From contig JAQVCW010000028.1 in assembly GCA_028689585.1 (NCBI GenBank), forward strand, positions 3,247-48,560: 45,314 nt of DNA, written 5' to 3'. Under the pieces are notes generated by a model. It saw nothing but the letters and a program-made list of their open reading frames with translations, ran no database searches and was not told the origin of the DNA. Below, in pieces: positions 8,671-17,222 of this stretch (its first letter is position 1; each line of letters starts with the position of its first letter). Origin of the DNA: Lachnospiraceae bacterium. Its GTDB lineage: Bacteria; Bacillota; Clostridia; Lachnospirales; Lachnospiraceae. Made by a program: the position numbers and the translations under genes.

Positions 8671-10908
8671 ATGGAAAAAGGGAAGACAGGGAACGGAATA
8701 AGAATAAGAGAAATAAGGGCAGCAGATAATTCTAAAATAGAAAATGTCATCCGAACATGCCTCATAGAGTTTGGTGCAGATCATGAAGGGACTGCATGGG
8801 CAGATCCGGATCTTGGGCGCTTTTCGGAAATTTATAATAAACCTGGCTTTTGCTATTGGGTGGCAGAGGAGGAAAACGGAGAAATTCTTGGTGGTGCCGG
8901 GATTGGCGGTCTGACAGATACAATCTGTGAGCTGCAGAAAATGTACTGTCTTCCCAGGGCAAGGGGAACCTGGATCAGTCATAGACTGATGGATACGGCG
9001 CTTTGCTATGCCAAAGAGTATTATGAGCAGTGCTATCTGGAAACATTGGAAAATATGACAGCAGCACAACGGTTTTATGAAAAATATGGTTTTGCGCGTG
9101 TGCCGGAGCCGATCGTAGAGACAGAGCATTTTGCATGCGAGGTCAGATATCTGAAAAAGCTGCATGACGGTGAAAAAGTCTCGGAAAGAGCGGAAGCTAC
9201 GATGTTTAATTTACAAGAATTTTCTGATACACAGAAAACAGACGTTGCGCAGAAAACAGACGTTGTGCAGAAAACAGACGTTGCACAGAACACAGTTATT
9301 GCAGAGAAAACAGACGTTGCACAGAAAACAGACGTTGCGCAGAACACAGACATTGCGAAGAGCACAGACGTTGCACAGAACATAGTTATTGCAGAGAAAA
9401 CAGACGTTGCGAAGAAAACAGACGTTGCACAGAACACAGACAATGCACAGAATACAGTCACTGTACAGCAGACATTTGGGCAATTCCAGTTGTCTCCCTC
9501 TATTAAAGAAGCACTGACACTGCTTGGATATCTGACGCCCACACAGATTCAGCAGGAAGCGATCCCCGCGATCCTTTTGGGGAAGAATGTGGTGGGGAAA
9601 TCGCAGACAGGCAGCGGAAAGACTGCGGCATTTGGGATTCCGATCTGCGAACAGATTGACTGGGAGGAATATCTTCCTCAGGCGCTGGTCCTGGAGCCCA
9701 CCAGAGAGCTGGCAGTGCAGGTACAGGAGGAGATCTTTCAGATCGGCCGAAAGAAACGGATCAAAGCGCCGGTTGTCTTTGGCGGGATGCCGGTGGATAA
9801 GCAGGCGATCACGTTGAAGCAGCGGAGCCATATTGTGATCGGCACGCCGGGGCGTGTCATTGATCATATGAAACGCGGAAATCTGAACCTGGATCAGGTG
9901 AGAATGCTGGTGATTGATGAGGCGGATCTGATGCTGGACATGGGATTTCTGGAGGATGTGGAATATATCATAAAAAATACGGGAGGCATGAAAAGGCCGC
10001 AGATCCTGTTATTTTCCGCCACATTAGAGGAGCAGATCCAGAAGCTGATTGACGCATATATGGATTCACCGGAATATATTGAGATCGCATCTGATTTTGT
10101 GACAGCAGAAGGGATTGAACAGATGGCATATCAGGTGGAGCAGGAGGATAAATTTGAGGCATTCCTGCAGCTTTTGATGCTTGAAAATCCGGGAGATGCC
10201 ATTATTTTCTGTGATACCAGAGAAATGGTGAATACGCTGTTTCAGAAATTAAGACGGAAGAGGATTCGCTACGGGATGCTGCACGGGGGCATGGAGCAGA
10301 GGGATCGGCTGTATGCCATATCGGATTTCAGAAAAGGAATTTACCACTATCTGATTACTACGGATGTGGCAGCGCGGGGAATTGATTTCCCGGATATTAC
10401 CCATGTGTTCAATTATGATTTTCCGACAAAAAAGGAAAATTATGTGCACCGGATTGGCCGGACAGCCAGAAATGGCAGGACGGGAAAGGCCATCAGTCTG
10501 GTGAGTGAATACGAACTGCACTATAAGAAAGCGGCGGAGGACTATATCGAACTGGAAATTCCGATAAAAACACTGCCGGATCATGAGGAAATCCAACTGA
10601 CAAAACAGGCATTTCAGAAAAAGCAGAAGGAAAAGGTGGTTCTAAAAAAGCAGAAGGGCGAAGTATTTAATGAAACAATTACAAAGCTCTCCATTGGCGG
10701 CGGCAAAAAGTCGAAGCTGCGGGCCGGTGATGTTGTAGGAACGATCTGTGCACTGCCCGGACTTTCTCAGGAGGATATAGGTGTAATCGATGTACGGGAC
10801 AGCATTACCTATGTGGAAATATTTAATGCGAAGGGGCCGCAGGTGGCGGAGGAACTGCAGAAAAAACCGATCAAGGGGAAGCTGCGGAAAGTAAAGATTA
10901 TGTTATGA
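8671..10908 (+). CDS. GNAT acetyltransferase / repeat linker / DbpA-like DEAD-box RNA helicase fusion
   Basis: One 745-residue open frame joins three parts. Residues 1-175 are a GNAT N-acetyltransferase, with IRIREIRAADNSKIENVI, LQKMYCLPRARGTWISHRLM as the CoA-binding loop region and AAQRFYEKYGF. Residues 188-265 are thirteen near-identical six-residue units of type QKTDVA. Residues 268-650 are a complete DEAD-box helicase: SQTGSGKTAAF, PTRELAVQ, TPGRVIDH, DEAD at 416-419, SATLE, HRIGRTARNG. The last 75 residues resemble the RNA-binding domain of DbpA/YxiN, which recognises hairpin 92 of 23S rRNA, suggesting a role in 50S assembly. GAGGAG lies just before the ATG and a terminator follows. The acetylated substrate is unknown; the domain could act on ribosomal proteins or rRNA, by inference only. 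Assembly error is unlikely because the frame is open throughout. Confidence 0.9.
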   Translation: MEKGKTGNGIRIREIRAADNSKIENVIRTCLIEFGADHEGTAWADPDLGRFSEIYNKPGFCYWVAEEENGEILGGAGIGGLTDTICELQKMYCLPRARGTWISHRLMDTALCYAKEYYEQCYLETLENMTAAQRFYEKYGFARVPEPIVETEHFACEVRYLKKLHDGEKVSERAEATMFNLQEFSDTQKTDVAQKTDVVQKTDVAQNTVIAEKTDVAQKTDVAQNTDIAKSTDVAQNIVIAEKTDVAKKTDVAQNTDNAQNTVTVQQTFGQFQLSPSIKEALTLLGYLTPTQIQQEAIPAILLGKNVVGKSQTGSGKTAAFGIPICEQIDWEEYLPQALVLEPTRELAVQVQEEIFQIGRKKRIKAPVVFGGMPVDKQAITLKQRSHIVIGTPGRVIDHMKRGNLNLDQVRMLVIDEADLMLDMGFLEDVEYIIKNTGGMKRPQILLFSATLEEQIQKLIDAYMDSPEYIEIASDFVTAEGIEQMAYQVEQEDKFEAFLQLLMLENPGDAIIFCDTREMVNTLFQKLRRKRIRYGMLHGGMEQRDRLYAISDFRKGIYHYLITTDVAARGIDFPDITHVFNYDFPTKKENYVHRIGRTARNGRTGKAISLVSEYELHYKKAAEDYIELEIPIKTLPDHEEIQLTKQAFQKKQKEKVVLKKQKGEVFNETITKLSIGGGKKSKLRAGDVVGTICALPGLSQEDIGVIDVRDSITYVEIFNAKGPQVAEELQKKPIKGKLRKVKIML
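9232..9465 (+). repeat. In-frame 18-bp tandem repeat, 13 units
   Basis: Thirteen 18-bp units of type CAGAAAACAGACGTTGCR run without gaps and encode a hydrophilic hexapeptide repeat. Units 3-7 and 8-12 match each other in order, which shows a 90-bp higher-order duplication. Since 18 is a multiple of three, gain or loss of units changes linker length without breaking the frame. Confidence 0.95.
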
Positions 10909-10924
10909 AAAGAAATAAAAATTT

Positions 10925-10980
10925 AAGAGATTCTACGACATTACACACGATGTACATGTTGTGGAATCTCTTGTTTTTTT
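10925..10980 (+). terminator. Intrinsic terminator after the helicase gene
   Basis: A 17-bp stem (10925-10941 with 10956-10972, two wobble pairs) is followed by TTGTTTTTTT. It separates the helicase from the sugar operon. Confidence 0.9.
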
Positions 10981-11013
10981 GAAAAACAAAAATAAAAAGC
11001 CATTTCATTTACT

Positions 11014-11030
11014 GCGTAACAATGTTGCGC
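11014..11030. promoter_or_regulatory. Candidate upstream operator of the sugar operon
   Basis: GCGTAACAATGTTGCGC is an almost perfect 17-bp palindrome. It shares the form CGTAAC-N3-GTTRC with the site at 11118-11134, 104 bp away centre to centre, about ten helical turns. Such paired palindromes suit a LacI-family dimer or tetramer, and the repressor gene lies in this operon. Confidence 0.55.
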
Positions 11031-11117
11031 AATGAGCGGAAAGAAAAGGAAATGATAGCAAAATACCAATAAAATAGAGAAAAACATGTGGATAAAATTA
11101 GTAAAAATTAACAATTT

Positions 11118-11134
11118 ACGTAACTTTGTTACTC
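11118..11134. promoter_or_regulatory. Candidate promoter-proximal operator of the sugar operon
   Basis: ACGTAACTTTGTTACTC has perfect arms GTAAC/GTTAC around three T. It overlaps the candidate -35 box at 11126-11131, the arrangement expected for repression by steric block. It is likely bound by the LacI-family protein encoded at 12076. Confidence 0.6.
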
Positions 11135-11155
11135 AAATAAGATGTGAAATATAAG
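11126..11155 (+). promoter_or_regulatory. Candidate promoter of the sugar operon
   Basis: TTGTTA (11126-11131) and TATAAG (11150-11155) are spaced by 18 bp. Transcription would begin near 11162, about 46 bases before the first ATG. No riboswitch-like fold is seen in this short leader. Confidence 0.5.
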
Positions 11156-11207
11156 AAACATTTCGTAAACAATATTAAAAAAATAAAATGTGAAAGAGGA
11201 AAAGCAG

Positions 11208-12047
11208 ATGAGAGTAGGATATACTGGATGGACCTGGATTTCGAACGAAAGAGACCACTGGAAGCCAATTAATGACCGCCACAAAGAAAACTTCGAGCAG
11301 TTTCTTCGGGAGGTTTCAGATCTTGGCTATGAGACTGTGGAGAATTTTAACTGGATTGCGGATTATTATGGAGATGATATAGAGGGATTTAAACAGACAG
11401 TTTTGAAATATAACCTCAAGTTTGAAAATTTGTATTTTTATTTCAGTAATGATCCGGAAAAAGATTATCTGGAGGCTGAAAAATATTTAAAGTTTATGAA
11501 ACAGGTGGATGCTCATTATATGAACATGCAGGGGGTAATGTGGGAAGACAGACCATTTGTAAGACCCTTTGATGAGAAGAGAATTAAGGAATACGCAGAG
11601 CTGTCGAATAAAATAGGGAGGCTGTGTAAGGAATACGGTGTAAAGGCGTGCATGCATCCACATTCCAATACGGCAGTATTTAAAAAAGAAGAAATAGATT
11701 ATTATATGCAGCATGCTGATCCGGAATACGTGTACTTGTGCGTGGACACCGCACATACCACATTGGCTGGCATCAATGCACCAGAGCTTGTCCGGGAATA
11801 TGGAAAACGCATTGGGTATATGCATTTGAAAGATCTGGATCCGGACAGTTCATTGAATCCGGAATGGCCAATGAAGCGTTTTCGGCCTCTTGGCTATGGA
11901 TGCATTGATTTTAAGGGAGTAGTGCAGGAATTAAGAAAAGCAGGATATGATGGAATTCTTTGCGTAGAACTGGATTATCAGCCGGTCTGCAATTATCGCT
12001 CGGCACAGATCAGCAGAGACTATATCCATAATGTATTGGGATTGTAA
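11208..12047 (+). CDS. Xylose-isomerase-like TIM-barrel sugar epimerase/isomerase
   Basis: The 279-residue protein has the layout of the AP-endonuclease-2 / sugar phosphate isomerase fold (PF01261): WTWISNERDHW near the N terminus, HPHSNTAVF, CVDTAHTTLAG, GYMHLKDL and a final CVELDYQP. His, Asp, His and Glu residues in these motifs are the usual divalent-metal ligands. Relatives include inosose dehydratase, ketose 3-epimerases and enzymes that eliminate from 3-keto-glycosides. The exact reaction cannot be told. ATG at 11208 was chosen because AAAGAGGA lies just before it; a GTG at 11190 is in frame but has no such site. It is the first gene of the operon. Confidence 0.85.
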   Translation: MRVGYTGWTWISNERDHWKPINDRHKENFEQFLREVSDLGYETVENFNWIADYYGDDIEGFKQTVLKYNLKFENLYFYFSNDPEKDYLEAEKYLKFMKQVDAHYMNMQGVMWEDRPFVRPFDEKRIKEYAELSNKIGRLCKEYGVKACMHPHSNTAVFKKEEIDYYMQHADPEYVYLCVDTAHTTLAGINAPELVREYGKRIGYMHLKDLDPDSSLNPEWPMKRFRPLGYGCIDFKGVVQELRKAGYDGILCVELDYQPVCNYRSAQISRDYIHNVLGL

Positions 12048-12075
12048 AGCGCATGAGACAATATCGGAGGGTGTA

Positions 12076-13086
12076 ATGCCGGGAAAAGTTACAATGGAAG
12101 AAATAGCAAGATTAGCGGGAGTATCGAAAGCAACAGTTTCCAGAGTATTGAATCAAAAACCTGGTGTTGGAGAGAATACCCGTAAACGTGTGATAAAACT
12201 GATCGGTGAGCTGGAATATGACTCAGATGACAGACTGCCAGGTTTGGCAGCAAAAATGCGAATGAAAAATATTGCATTAATCATTCCAGATATTACGAAT
12301 CCATTTTTTGGAGAAATGGCAAGAACAATCGGCTTGAAGCTGAACGAGAAAGGATATTCACTGCTTCTTGGAGACAGTATGTTTCTGACGGAAATGGAGG
12401 CGAAATGGATACGCGAATTTGTATCAAAAAAGGTGGATGGCATCATTCTTGCACCGGTATCAGGAAAGGTTATGAAAGAACATGATCTGATGAGAAAATT
12501 TCATATACCGTGTGTGTTTTTGGACAATTATATCGAAGATATTCCAAACTGCGGAGTGGTGGCAACGGACAACGAGCTGGCGATTTATACGGCATGCGAA
12601 TTTCTGATTAAAAGAGGGGTCAGAAAAATTGCATATATAGGCGGTAAATCGAAAACAGGAGTTTCTTATGACCGTTTAAAAGGATATATGTCAGCAATGC
12701 AGCAGTACAATATTGAATATCAAAATGAACTGGTCAAAGTGGGAAGCTATACTGTTGAAAGCGGCTACAAAGCCATTCTGGAGTTAAAAAGTGCGGGAGT
12801 TGAATTTGAAGCAGTGATATGTGCGAATGATCTGATGGCATTAGGTGCAATGAATGCTTTAAAAGAACTTTCTTATAAAATTCCGGAGGATATACAGGTG
12901 ATCGGATATGATAATATGTTTTTTTCCCAGTATCTAACGCCGGCATTGAGCACATTGCAGCACCCGATTATAGAAATGGGAAACAGAGCAGCAGAATTTA
13001 TAATAAAGGGAATTGAAGAATATCCCAATAATTCAGGAATGGTAAAATTGAAAACGAGACTTTTATTAAGACAATCCACAAAATAA
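12076..13086 (+). CDS. LacI-family transcriptional repressor
   Basis: This 336-residue LacI/GalR protein has an N-terminal helix-turn-helix (MEEIARLAGVSKATVSRVLN, residues 6-25) and a hinge-helix region, followed by a periplasmic-binding-protein-like effector domain starting KNIALIIPDITNPFFGEMA and including VICANDLMALGAMNAL and IQVIGYDNMFFSQYLTPALST. It probably senses the operon's sugar or an intermediate and binds the palindromes at 11014 and 11118. CGGAGGG precedes the ATG at 12076. It lies 28 bases after the epimerase gene and inside the operon, so it would control its own synthesis. Confidence 0.93.
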   Translation: MPGKVTMEEIARLAGVSKATVSRVLNQKPGVGENTRKRVIKLIGELEYDSDDRLPGLAAKMRMKNIALIIPDITNPFFGEMARTIGLKLNEKGYSLLLGDSMFLTEMEAKWIREFVSKKVDGIILAPVSGKVMKEHDLMRKFHIPCVFLDNYIEDIPNCGVVATDNELAIYTACEFLIKRGVRKIAYIGGKSKTGVSYDRLKGYMSAMQQYNIEYQNELVKVGSYTVESGYKAILELKSAGVEFEAVICANDLMALGAMNALKELSYKIPEDIQVIGYDNMFFSQYLTPALSTLQHPIIEMGNRAAEFIIKGIEEYPNNSGMVKLKTRLLLRQSTK

Positions 13087-13097
13087 GGAGGATTCCA

Positions 13098-13493
13098 ATG
13101 AGAAAGACTGGGCTGCTGAATACGGAGCTAATTGCAGCAATTTCAAGGATAGGCCATACACAGTACATGATTATCAGTGATGCCGGCCTGCCGGTACCAG
13201 AAGGGGTAAAGGTCATTGATCTGGCATTAAAACCAGGACTGCCATCTTTTCGTGATACGTTAGAAGCAGTATTGAGTGAATTGGTTATTGAACATTACTA
13301 TTTGGCGGAAGAGATAAAAACAAAGAATGCTTTACTGGATCAGACCTTGACTGGAATGATTGATAAAAAAGACTGTGACTATATCTCTCACGAGCAGTTA
13401 AAGGAAATGTCAAAGACTTCAGAAGTTATTGTTCGCACAGGAGAAACTTCGCCTTATGCAAATATAGTATTAGTAGCCGGAGTGAATTTTTAA
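13098..13493 (+). CDS. rbsD: RbsD/FucU-family sugar pyranase (mutarotase)
   Basis: The 131-residue protein matches D-ribose pyranase closely in length and motif order: LLNTELIAAISRIGHTQYMII with the catalytic His of GHT, ISDAGLPVPEGV, LALKPGLPSF, AEEIKTKN and the C-terminal signature TSPYANIVLVAGVNF. Such enzymes interconvert pyranose and furanose or anomeric forms after uptake. Its placement with an RbsABC-like importer fits. There is no ribokinase in the operon, so the sugar may not be ribose. TAAGGAGG precedes the ATG. Confidence 0.9.
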   Translation: MRKTGLLNTELIAAISRIGHTQYMIISDAGLPVPEGVKVIDLALKPGLPSFRDTLEAVLSELVIEHYYLAEEIKTKNALLDQTLTGMIDKKDCDYISHEQLKEMSKTSEVIVRTGETSPYANIVLVAGVNF

Positions 13494-13516
13494 TTGTACA
13501 TAAGCAGGTGATAAGG

Positions 13517-14515
13517 ATGGGGTTAACGCAGTCTTCAGCAGTAATTGTTTTGTTATTTGTAACGTTTCTCTGGGGCTCCTGGTTTCAGGCGGTAAAGCAT
13601 ACAGGAGATTACCCGATATATGTGTTTCTGAACTGGATGTTTTTTTTCTCGGTTTTCATTGTGTGGGGAGCAATTTTCATTTTTCAAAAGCAGATGATTC
13701 CCCGGGGCGTCATTTATGAAATATCATCTGATCCGGTCAGAGCACTCATTGTTTTTATTTGCGGGGGTATCTATGCAGTCGGAATGCAGATACAACTGTC
13801 TGCGGTCAGCAGAGTAGGGCTGATCTTATCAAGCTCTATTACATCTACCTGCTCCATACTGAGCGGTGTTATCGTTTCAGCAGTATTAGGCGGAGTGCCG
13901 GATGGTGCATCCATCGTTATGATAATGCTGTCGGCAGTTCTTTTAATTGCAGGAACTATTGTATGCCAGGTATCCGGTTCCATGCGGGATAAAGATACAA
14001 ATAAAGCGAAGCAGGAAAAAAAGAGTGCCGGAAGAAGGGACATCCTATTATTAATATTTGTTGCAGCCGTACTTCAGCCATTCTTTTCTGTGGCCTCTTC
14101 AATCGGACTTAGAACAGAACTTCGTCCTGACGGCTTTTCCTCATTCACATGCATGGGCATTCTGTGTTTGGGAGCTTTCGCAGGAACCACAATCTTTTCG
14201 GGCATCATGATTACAAAGGCGAAAGAATGGGACAAGGTTTTTCATCCGAACATTAAGGTTTCGCTGATTATCGGAATGGCTGTTATATCTGCATTTTGTC
14301 ATTTTGGGGGAAATTTACTGAATGCAGTTGCTTCACCAGTCGTAAGTGTTGTTATCGCAACAGGAATTGGCTACTCCTATGGGATCTGGTCATATTTATG
14401 GGGGATGATTTATGGAGAGTTTTCTGGTGCGAAGAAAAAAACGCTTTTTGTATTGGGAATAGGATTACTGCTTTTTATAGCAGGAATTGTGATCCTGACA
14501 CTAAATATTGTATGA
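13517..14515 (+). CDS. Sugar permease of the DMT superfamily (GRP/RhaT-like)
   Basis: The 332-residue membrane protein has about ten hydrophobic segments. The N-terminal LFVTFLWGSWFQAVKHTG is like glucose/ribose uptake or rhamnose permeases of the drug/metabolite transporter superfamily, and the later pattern PVVSVVIATGIGYSYGIWSYLWG also fits. A charged loop (MRDKDTNKAKQEKKSAGRRD) lies mid-protein on the likely cytoplasmic side. It would be a proton-linked sugar carrier, a second route beside the ABC importer. ATG 13517 is preferred to GTG 13508 because of its position after AGCAGGTGA, but the ribosome site is weak. Confidence 0.75.
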   Translation: MGLTQSSAVIVLLFVTFLWGSWFQAVKHTGDYPIYVFLNWMFFFSVFIVWGAIFIFQKQMIPRGVIYEISSDPVRALIVFICGGIYAVGMQIQLSAVSRVGLILSSSITSTCSILSGVIVSAVLGGVPDGASIVMIMLSAVLLIAGTIVCQVSGSMRDKDTNKAKQEKKSAGRRDILLLIFVAAVLQPFFSVASSIGLRTELRPDGFSSFTCMGILCLGAFAGTTIFSGIMITKAKEWDKVFHPNIKVSLIIGMAVISAFCHFGGNLLNAVASPVVSVVIATGIGYSYGIWSYLWGMIYGEFSGAKKKTLFVLGIGLLLFIAGIVILTLNIV

Positions 14516-14624
14516 ACATAATTGTGTAATGGCAGAAAGAATTGCGGAAAGGAGGATAATCAGCAATTAGTTCATACGAAACAAGCATATCACATTAAAA
14601 CAAATATAAAGGAGAAGGTATCTT

Positions 14625-15593
14625 ATGAAGAAGAAAATATTAGGGGTATTGGGTTTAGCAGCTTTAACACTTGCAGTAACAGCAGGAAGTGCATTTGCAA
14701 GTGACACGGAAGTATTGAAGGTTGGGTTAAGTTTTGTTTCCTTAAACTTTCCGTATTATGTGAGAATGTATGATCAATTTATGGCGGATGCGGAAGAAAA
14801 TGGCTGGGAGGTATCTTTTGTAGATGGTAATCTGGATGCAACCACGCAGCTAAATGGAATGCAGGATCTGGTAAATGACGATGTGGACGTAATGGTTGTC
14901 AGTACGTGGTATATCGATGCAATGGAAGATGTTTTCCAGCAGTGTGCAGACAAAGATATTCCTGTATTTATTATCGGAAATACAGAAAATCCGGAAAATA
15001 TTAATGATTTAATTGTTTATGCCTGTGGCACGGAGCATTATGCGGCAGGGCATCTGGGAGGCACTTATTTTTCCACATATCTGGATGGAATGGGTAAGGA
15101 TTCCCTGAACATGGCTATTATGGTTGGATCTACGGAACAGATGAAAGCGCGTGGACAGGGATTTGTGGATGCATTGGAGGAAAATGGAATTTCTGTTAAT
15201 GTGCTGAATGATTATGATGTAAGTACGCGGGAAGATGCCATGGCCAGCGGAGAAGATGCATTAACGACATATTCTGATATTGAATTGTTTTACGGTGTAA
15301 GTGCACAGGGAGCTTTAGGAGCATATGATGCTACGGTAGGGGCAAATAGAACGGAAGTTATGGTGTTTGGATATGATGGTGAAGATGAAGAGATGGAAGT
15401 GATTGATAAAGGTGAAAACTATATCGGAACGATCACTCAGGCTCCGGATGTAGAAGCGTCTACGACGGTAGAGTACATTAAAAAATATCTTGCAGGAGAA
15501 ACATTTGATAAGATTGTGCCGATTTCCGCAGGAATATACTGCAAAGATGGACAGTTGACAGCAGAAGAGGTTGAGGCAGCAGCAGCGAAATAA
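14625..15593 (+). CDS. rbsB: Sugar-binding protein of an RbsB-type ABC importer
   Basis: The 322-residue protein begins with a clear signal peptide (MKKKILGVLGLAALTLAVTA, cleavage likely after AFA) and continues as a type I periplasmic-binding fold: VGLSFVSLNFPYYVRMYDQF, DLVNDDVDVMVVS, ACGTEHYAAGHLGG, YGVSAQGALGAY, VMVFGYDGEDEEM. It would deliver a pentose, hexose or related compound to the importer encoded downstream. Oddly for a Gram-positive bacterium there is no lipobox cysteine, so it should be released or held some other way than by a lipid anchor. AAAGGAGAAGG precedes the ATG. A terminator-like hairpin follows. Confidence 0.88.
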   Translation: MKKKILGVLGLAALTLAVTAGSAFASDTEVLKVGLSFVSLNFPYYVRMYDQFMADAEENGWEVSFVDGNLDATTQLNGMQDLVNDDVDVMVVSTWYIDAMEDVFQQCADKDIPVFIIGNTENPENINDLIVYACGTEHYAAGHLGGTYFSTYLDGMGKDSLNMAIMVGSTEQMKARGQGFVDALEENGISVNVLNDYDVSTREDAMASGEDALTTYSDIELFYGVSAQGALGAYDATVGANRTEVMVFGYDGEDEEMEVIDKGENYIGTITQAPDVEASTTVEYIKKYLAGETFDKIVPISAGIYCKDGQLTAEEVEAAAAK

Positions 15594-15607
15594 AAAATGT
15601 ATGGATT

Positions 15608-15651
15608 GCGTGCCGCTCATTTACAAACAGTAAAAAAGCGGTACGCTTTTT
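15608..15651 (+). terminator. Intercistronic terminator/attenuator after the binding-protein gene
   Basis: GCGTGCCGCT (15608-15617) pairs with AGCGGTACGC (15637-15646), one wobble pair, followed by five T. Inside an operon such a hairpin commonly stops part of the transcripts and protects the upstream mRNA, giving more binding protein than ATPase and permease. Confidence 0.8.
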
Positions 15652-15720
15652 GCAAACGAGAAAGTTTGAATGCAATACCGGAAGATATTTGGGGTGCATA
15701 TGGTTAGAAAGGCGGCTTTT

Positions 15721-17220
15721 ATGGGAATAACGGCAGAGAACATACTGGAATTAAAAAAAATAAATAAATCGTTTCCTGGTGTAAAAGCATTATCTGATGT
15801 GGATCTGGAATTAAGAAAAGGAGAAGTACTTGCTTTAGTGGGGGAAAATGGTGCCGGAAAATCTACATTGATGAAAATCCTGTCTGGTGCATATAAAAAA
15901 GACAGTGGCTCTATTATTTTTGACGGGCAGGAGGTTGATATTCAATCGCCTATCCATTCGGAAGAACTGGGAATTGCAATCATATATCAGGAATTGAACC
16001 TGATTCAGAGAGTATCGGTTGCAGAAAATATTTATCTTGGCAGATATCCTAAAAAAAATGGGATTGTCCAGTGGCAGAAAATGTACAGCGATTCGGAAAA
16101 ACTGATCAGAGAACTTGGACTGGATATTAATGTGAAATCCATGCTGCGAGAATTAAGTTTAGCACAGCAGCAATTAGTAGAAATCGTGAAAGCTGTAAGC
16201 ACGAATGCCAAGGTTGTTATTATGGACGAACCTACTTCTTCCTTGTCGCAGAGTGAGACAGAAATACTTTTTGGCATTATAAAAAAATTAAGGAGCAAGG
16301 GAACCTCCATTATTTTTATTACGCATAGACTGGATGAAATATATGAAGTATGTGATAGAATGTCAATTTTACGGGATGGCTGCTATATTGGTTCAAGAGA
16401 AGTAAAGGATATATCAAAAAATGAAATGATTGAAATGATGATCGGAAGGAAACTGACAAATCAATACCCGGTGAGAGATACTCAAATAGGAGAGGTGGTA
16501 TTTGAGGTAAGACACCTTGCAGACGGTGATAATAAAGTAAAGGATGTATCATTTCAGGCTCATGCAGGGGAGGTTCTTGGATTTGCAGGTCTGGTGGGGG
16601 CCGGAAGAACCGAGACGATGCGCCTGATCTTCGGTGCTGATAAAAAAACAAGCGGTGAAATTCTGATCCATGGAAAACAGACTGTAATAAATAATCCTCG
16701 CGATGCGATAAAAAATGGAATAGGATTTGTGACTGAGAATAGAAAAGAAGAAGGCCTGTTTCTGCGCTCTTCAGTAAAAGTGAATACAGTAATGGTTTCT
16801 TTGAAAAAGATTTTGAAAAAAGGCCTGTATTTTGACTTCAAAAAAGAAAAAGAATATGCAGAAGAATATGTAAAGCTTCTTCAGGTCGCTACACCATCGG
16901 TAAACCAGAGAGTAATGTTTTTGAGTGGTGGAAATCAGCAAAAGGTTGTCCTGGCAAAATGGCTTCTGTCGGATTCGGATATTATTATTTTTGATGAGCC
17001 GACAAGAGGTATTGATGTTGGCGCAAAATGCGAAATATATGAAATTATAAATCAATTAGTAGCAAATGGAAAAGTAGTGATTGTTGTTTCTTCTGATATG
17101 GAAGAGGTCATGGGAGTTTGTGACCGTATCATCGTAATGCATGAGGGAGTCATTTCAGGCGAAGTATCAAAGGAAAATATTTCACAGAGCATTATAGGAC
17201 GACTTTCTGTAGGAGGCTGA
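15721..17220 (+). CDS. rbsA: Double ATP-binding subunit of an RbsA/MglA-type sugar importer
   Basis: The 499-residue protein has two fused ABC domains. The first shows ELKKINKSFPGVKALSDV, Walker A GENGAGKST, signature LSLAQQQLVEI and Walker B VVIMDEPTSSL. The second has GLVGAGRTE at the Walker A place (the degenerate form usual for this subfamily), FVTENRKEEGLF, LSGGNQQKVVLAKWL and IIIFDEPTRGIDVG. It powers the sugar uptake pore. ATG 15721 follows AAAGGCGG; upstream in-frame ATGs at 15670 and 15700 have poorer sites. It ends two bases before the permease gene. Confidence 0.92.
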   Translation: MGITAENILELKKINKSFPGVKALSDVDLELRKGEVLALVGENGAGKSTLMKILSGAYKKDSGSIIFDGQEVDIQSPIHSEELGIAIIYQELNLIQRVSVAENIYLGRYPKKNGIVQWQKMYSDSEKLIRELGLDINVKSMLRELSLAQQQLVEIVKAVSTNAKVVIMDEPTSSLSQSETEILFGIIKKLRSKGTSIIFITHRLDEIYEVCDRMSILRDGCYIGSREVKDISKNEMIEMMIGRKLTNQYPVRDTQIGEVVFEVRHLADGDNKVKDVSFQAHAGEVLGFAGLVGAGRTETMRLIFGADKKTSGEILIHGKQTVINNPRDAIKNGIGFVTENRKEEGLFLRSSVKVNTVMVSLKKILKKGLYFDFKKEKEYAEEYVKLLQVATPSVNQRVMFLSGGNQQKVVLAKWLLSDSDIIIFDEPTRGIDVGAKCEIYEIINQLVANGKVVIVVSSDMEEVMGVCDRIIVMHEGVISGEVSKENISQSIIGRLSVGG

Positions 17221-17222
17221 AA

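Noticed and set aside
14522-14704. A 60-codon frame between the sugar permease and rbsB
   Set aside because: It lacks a start at a good distance from the nearby AAAGGAGG and runs into the rbsB signal-peptide region in another frame.
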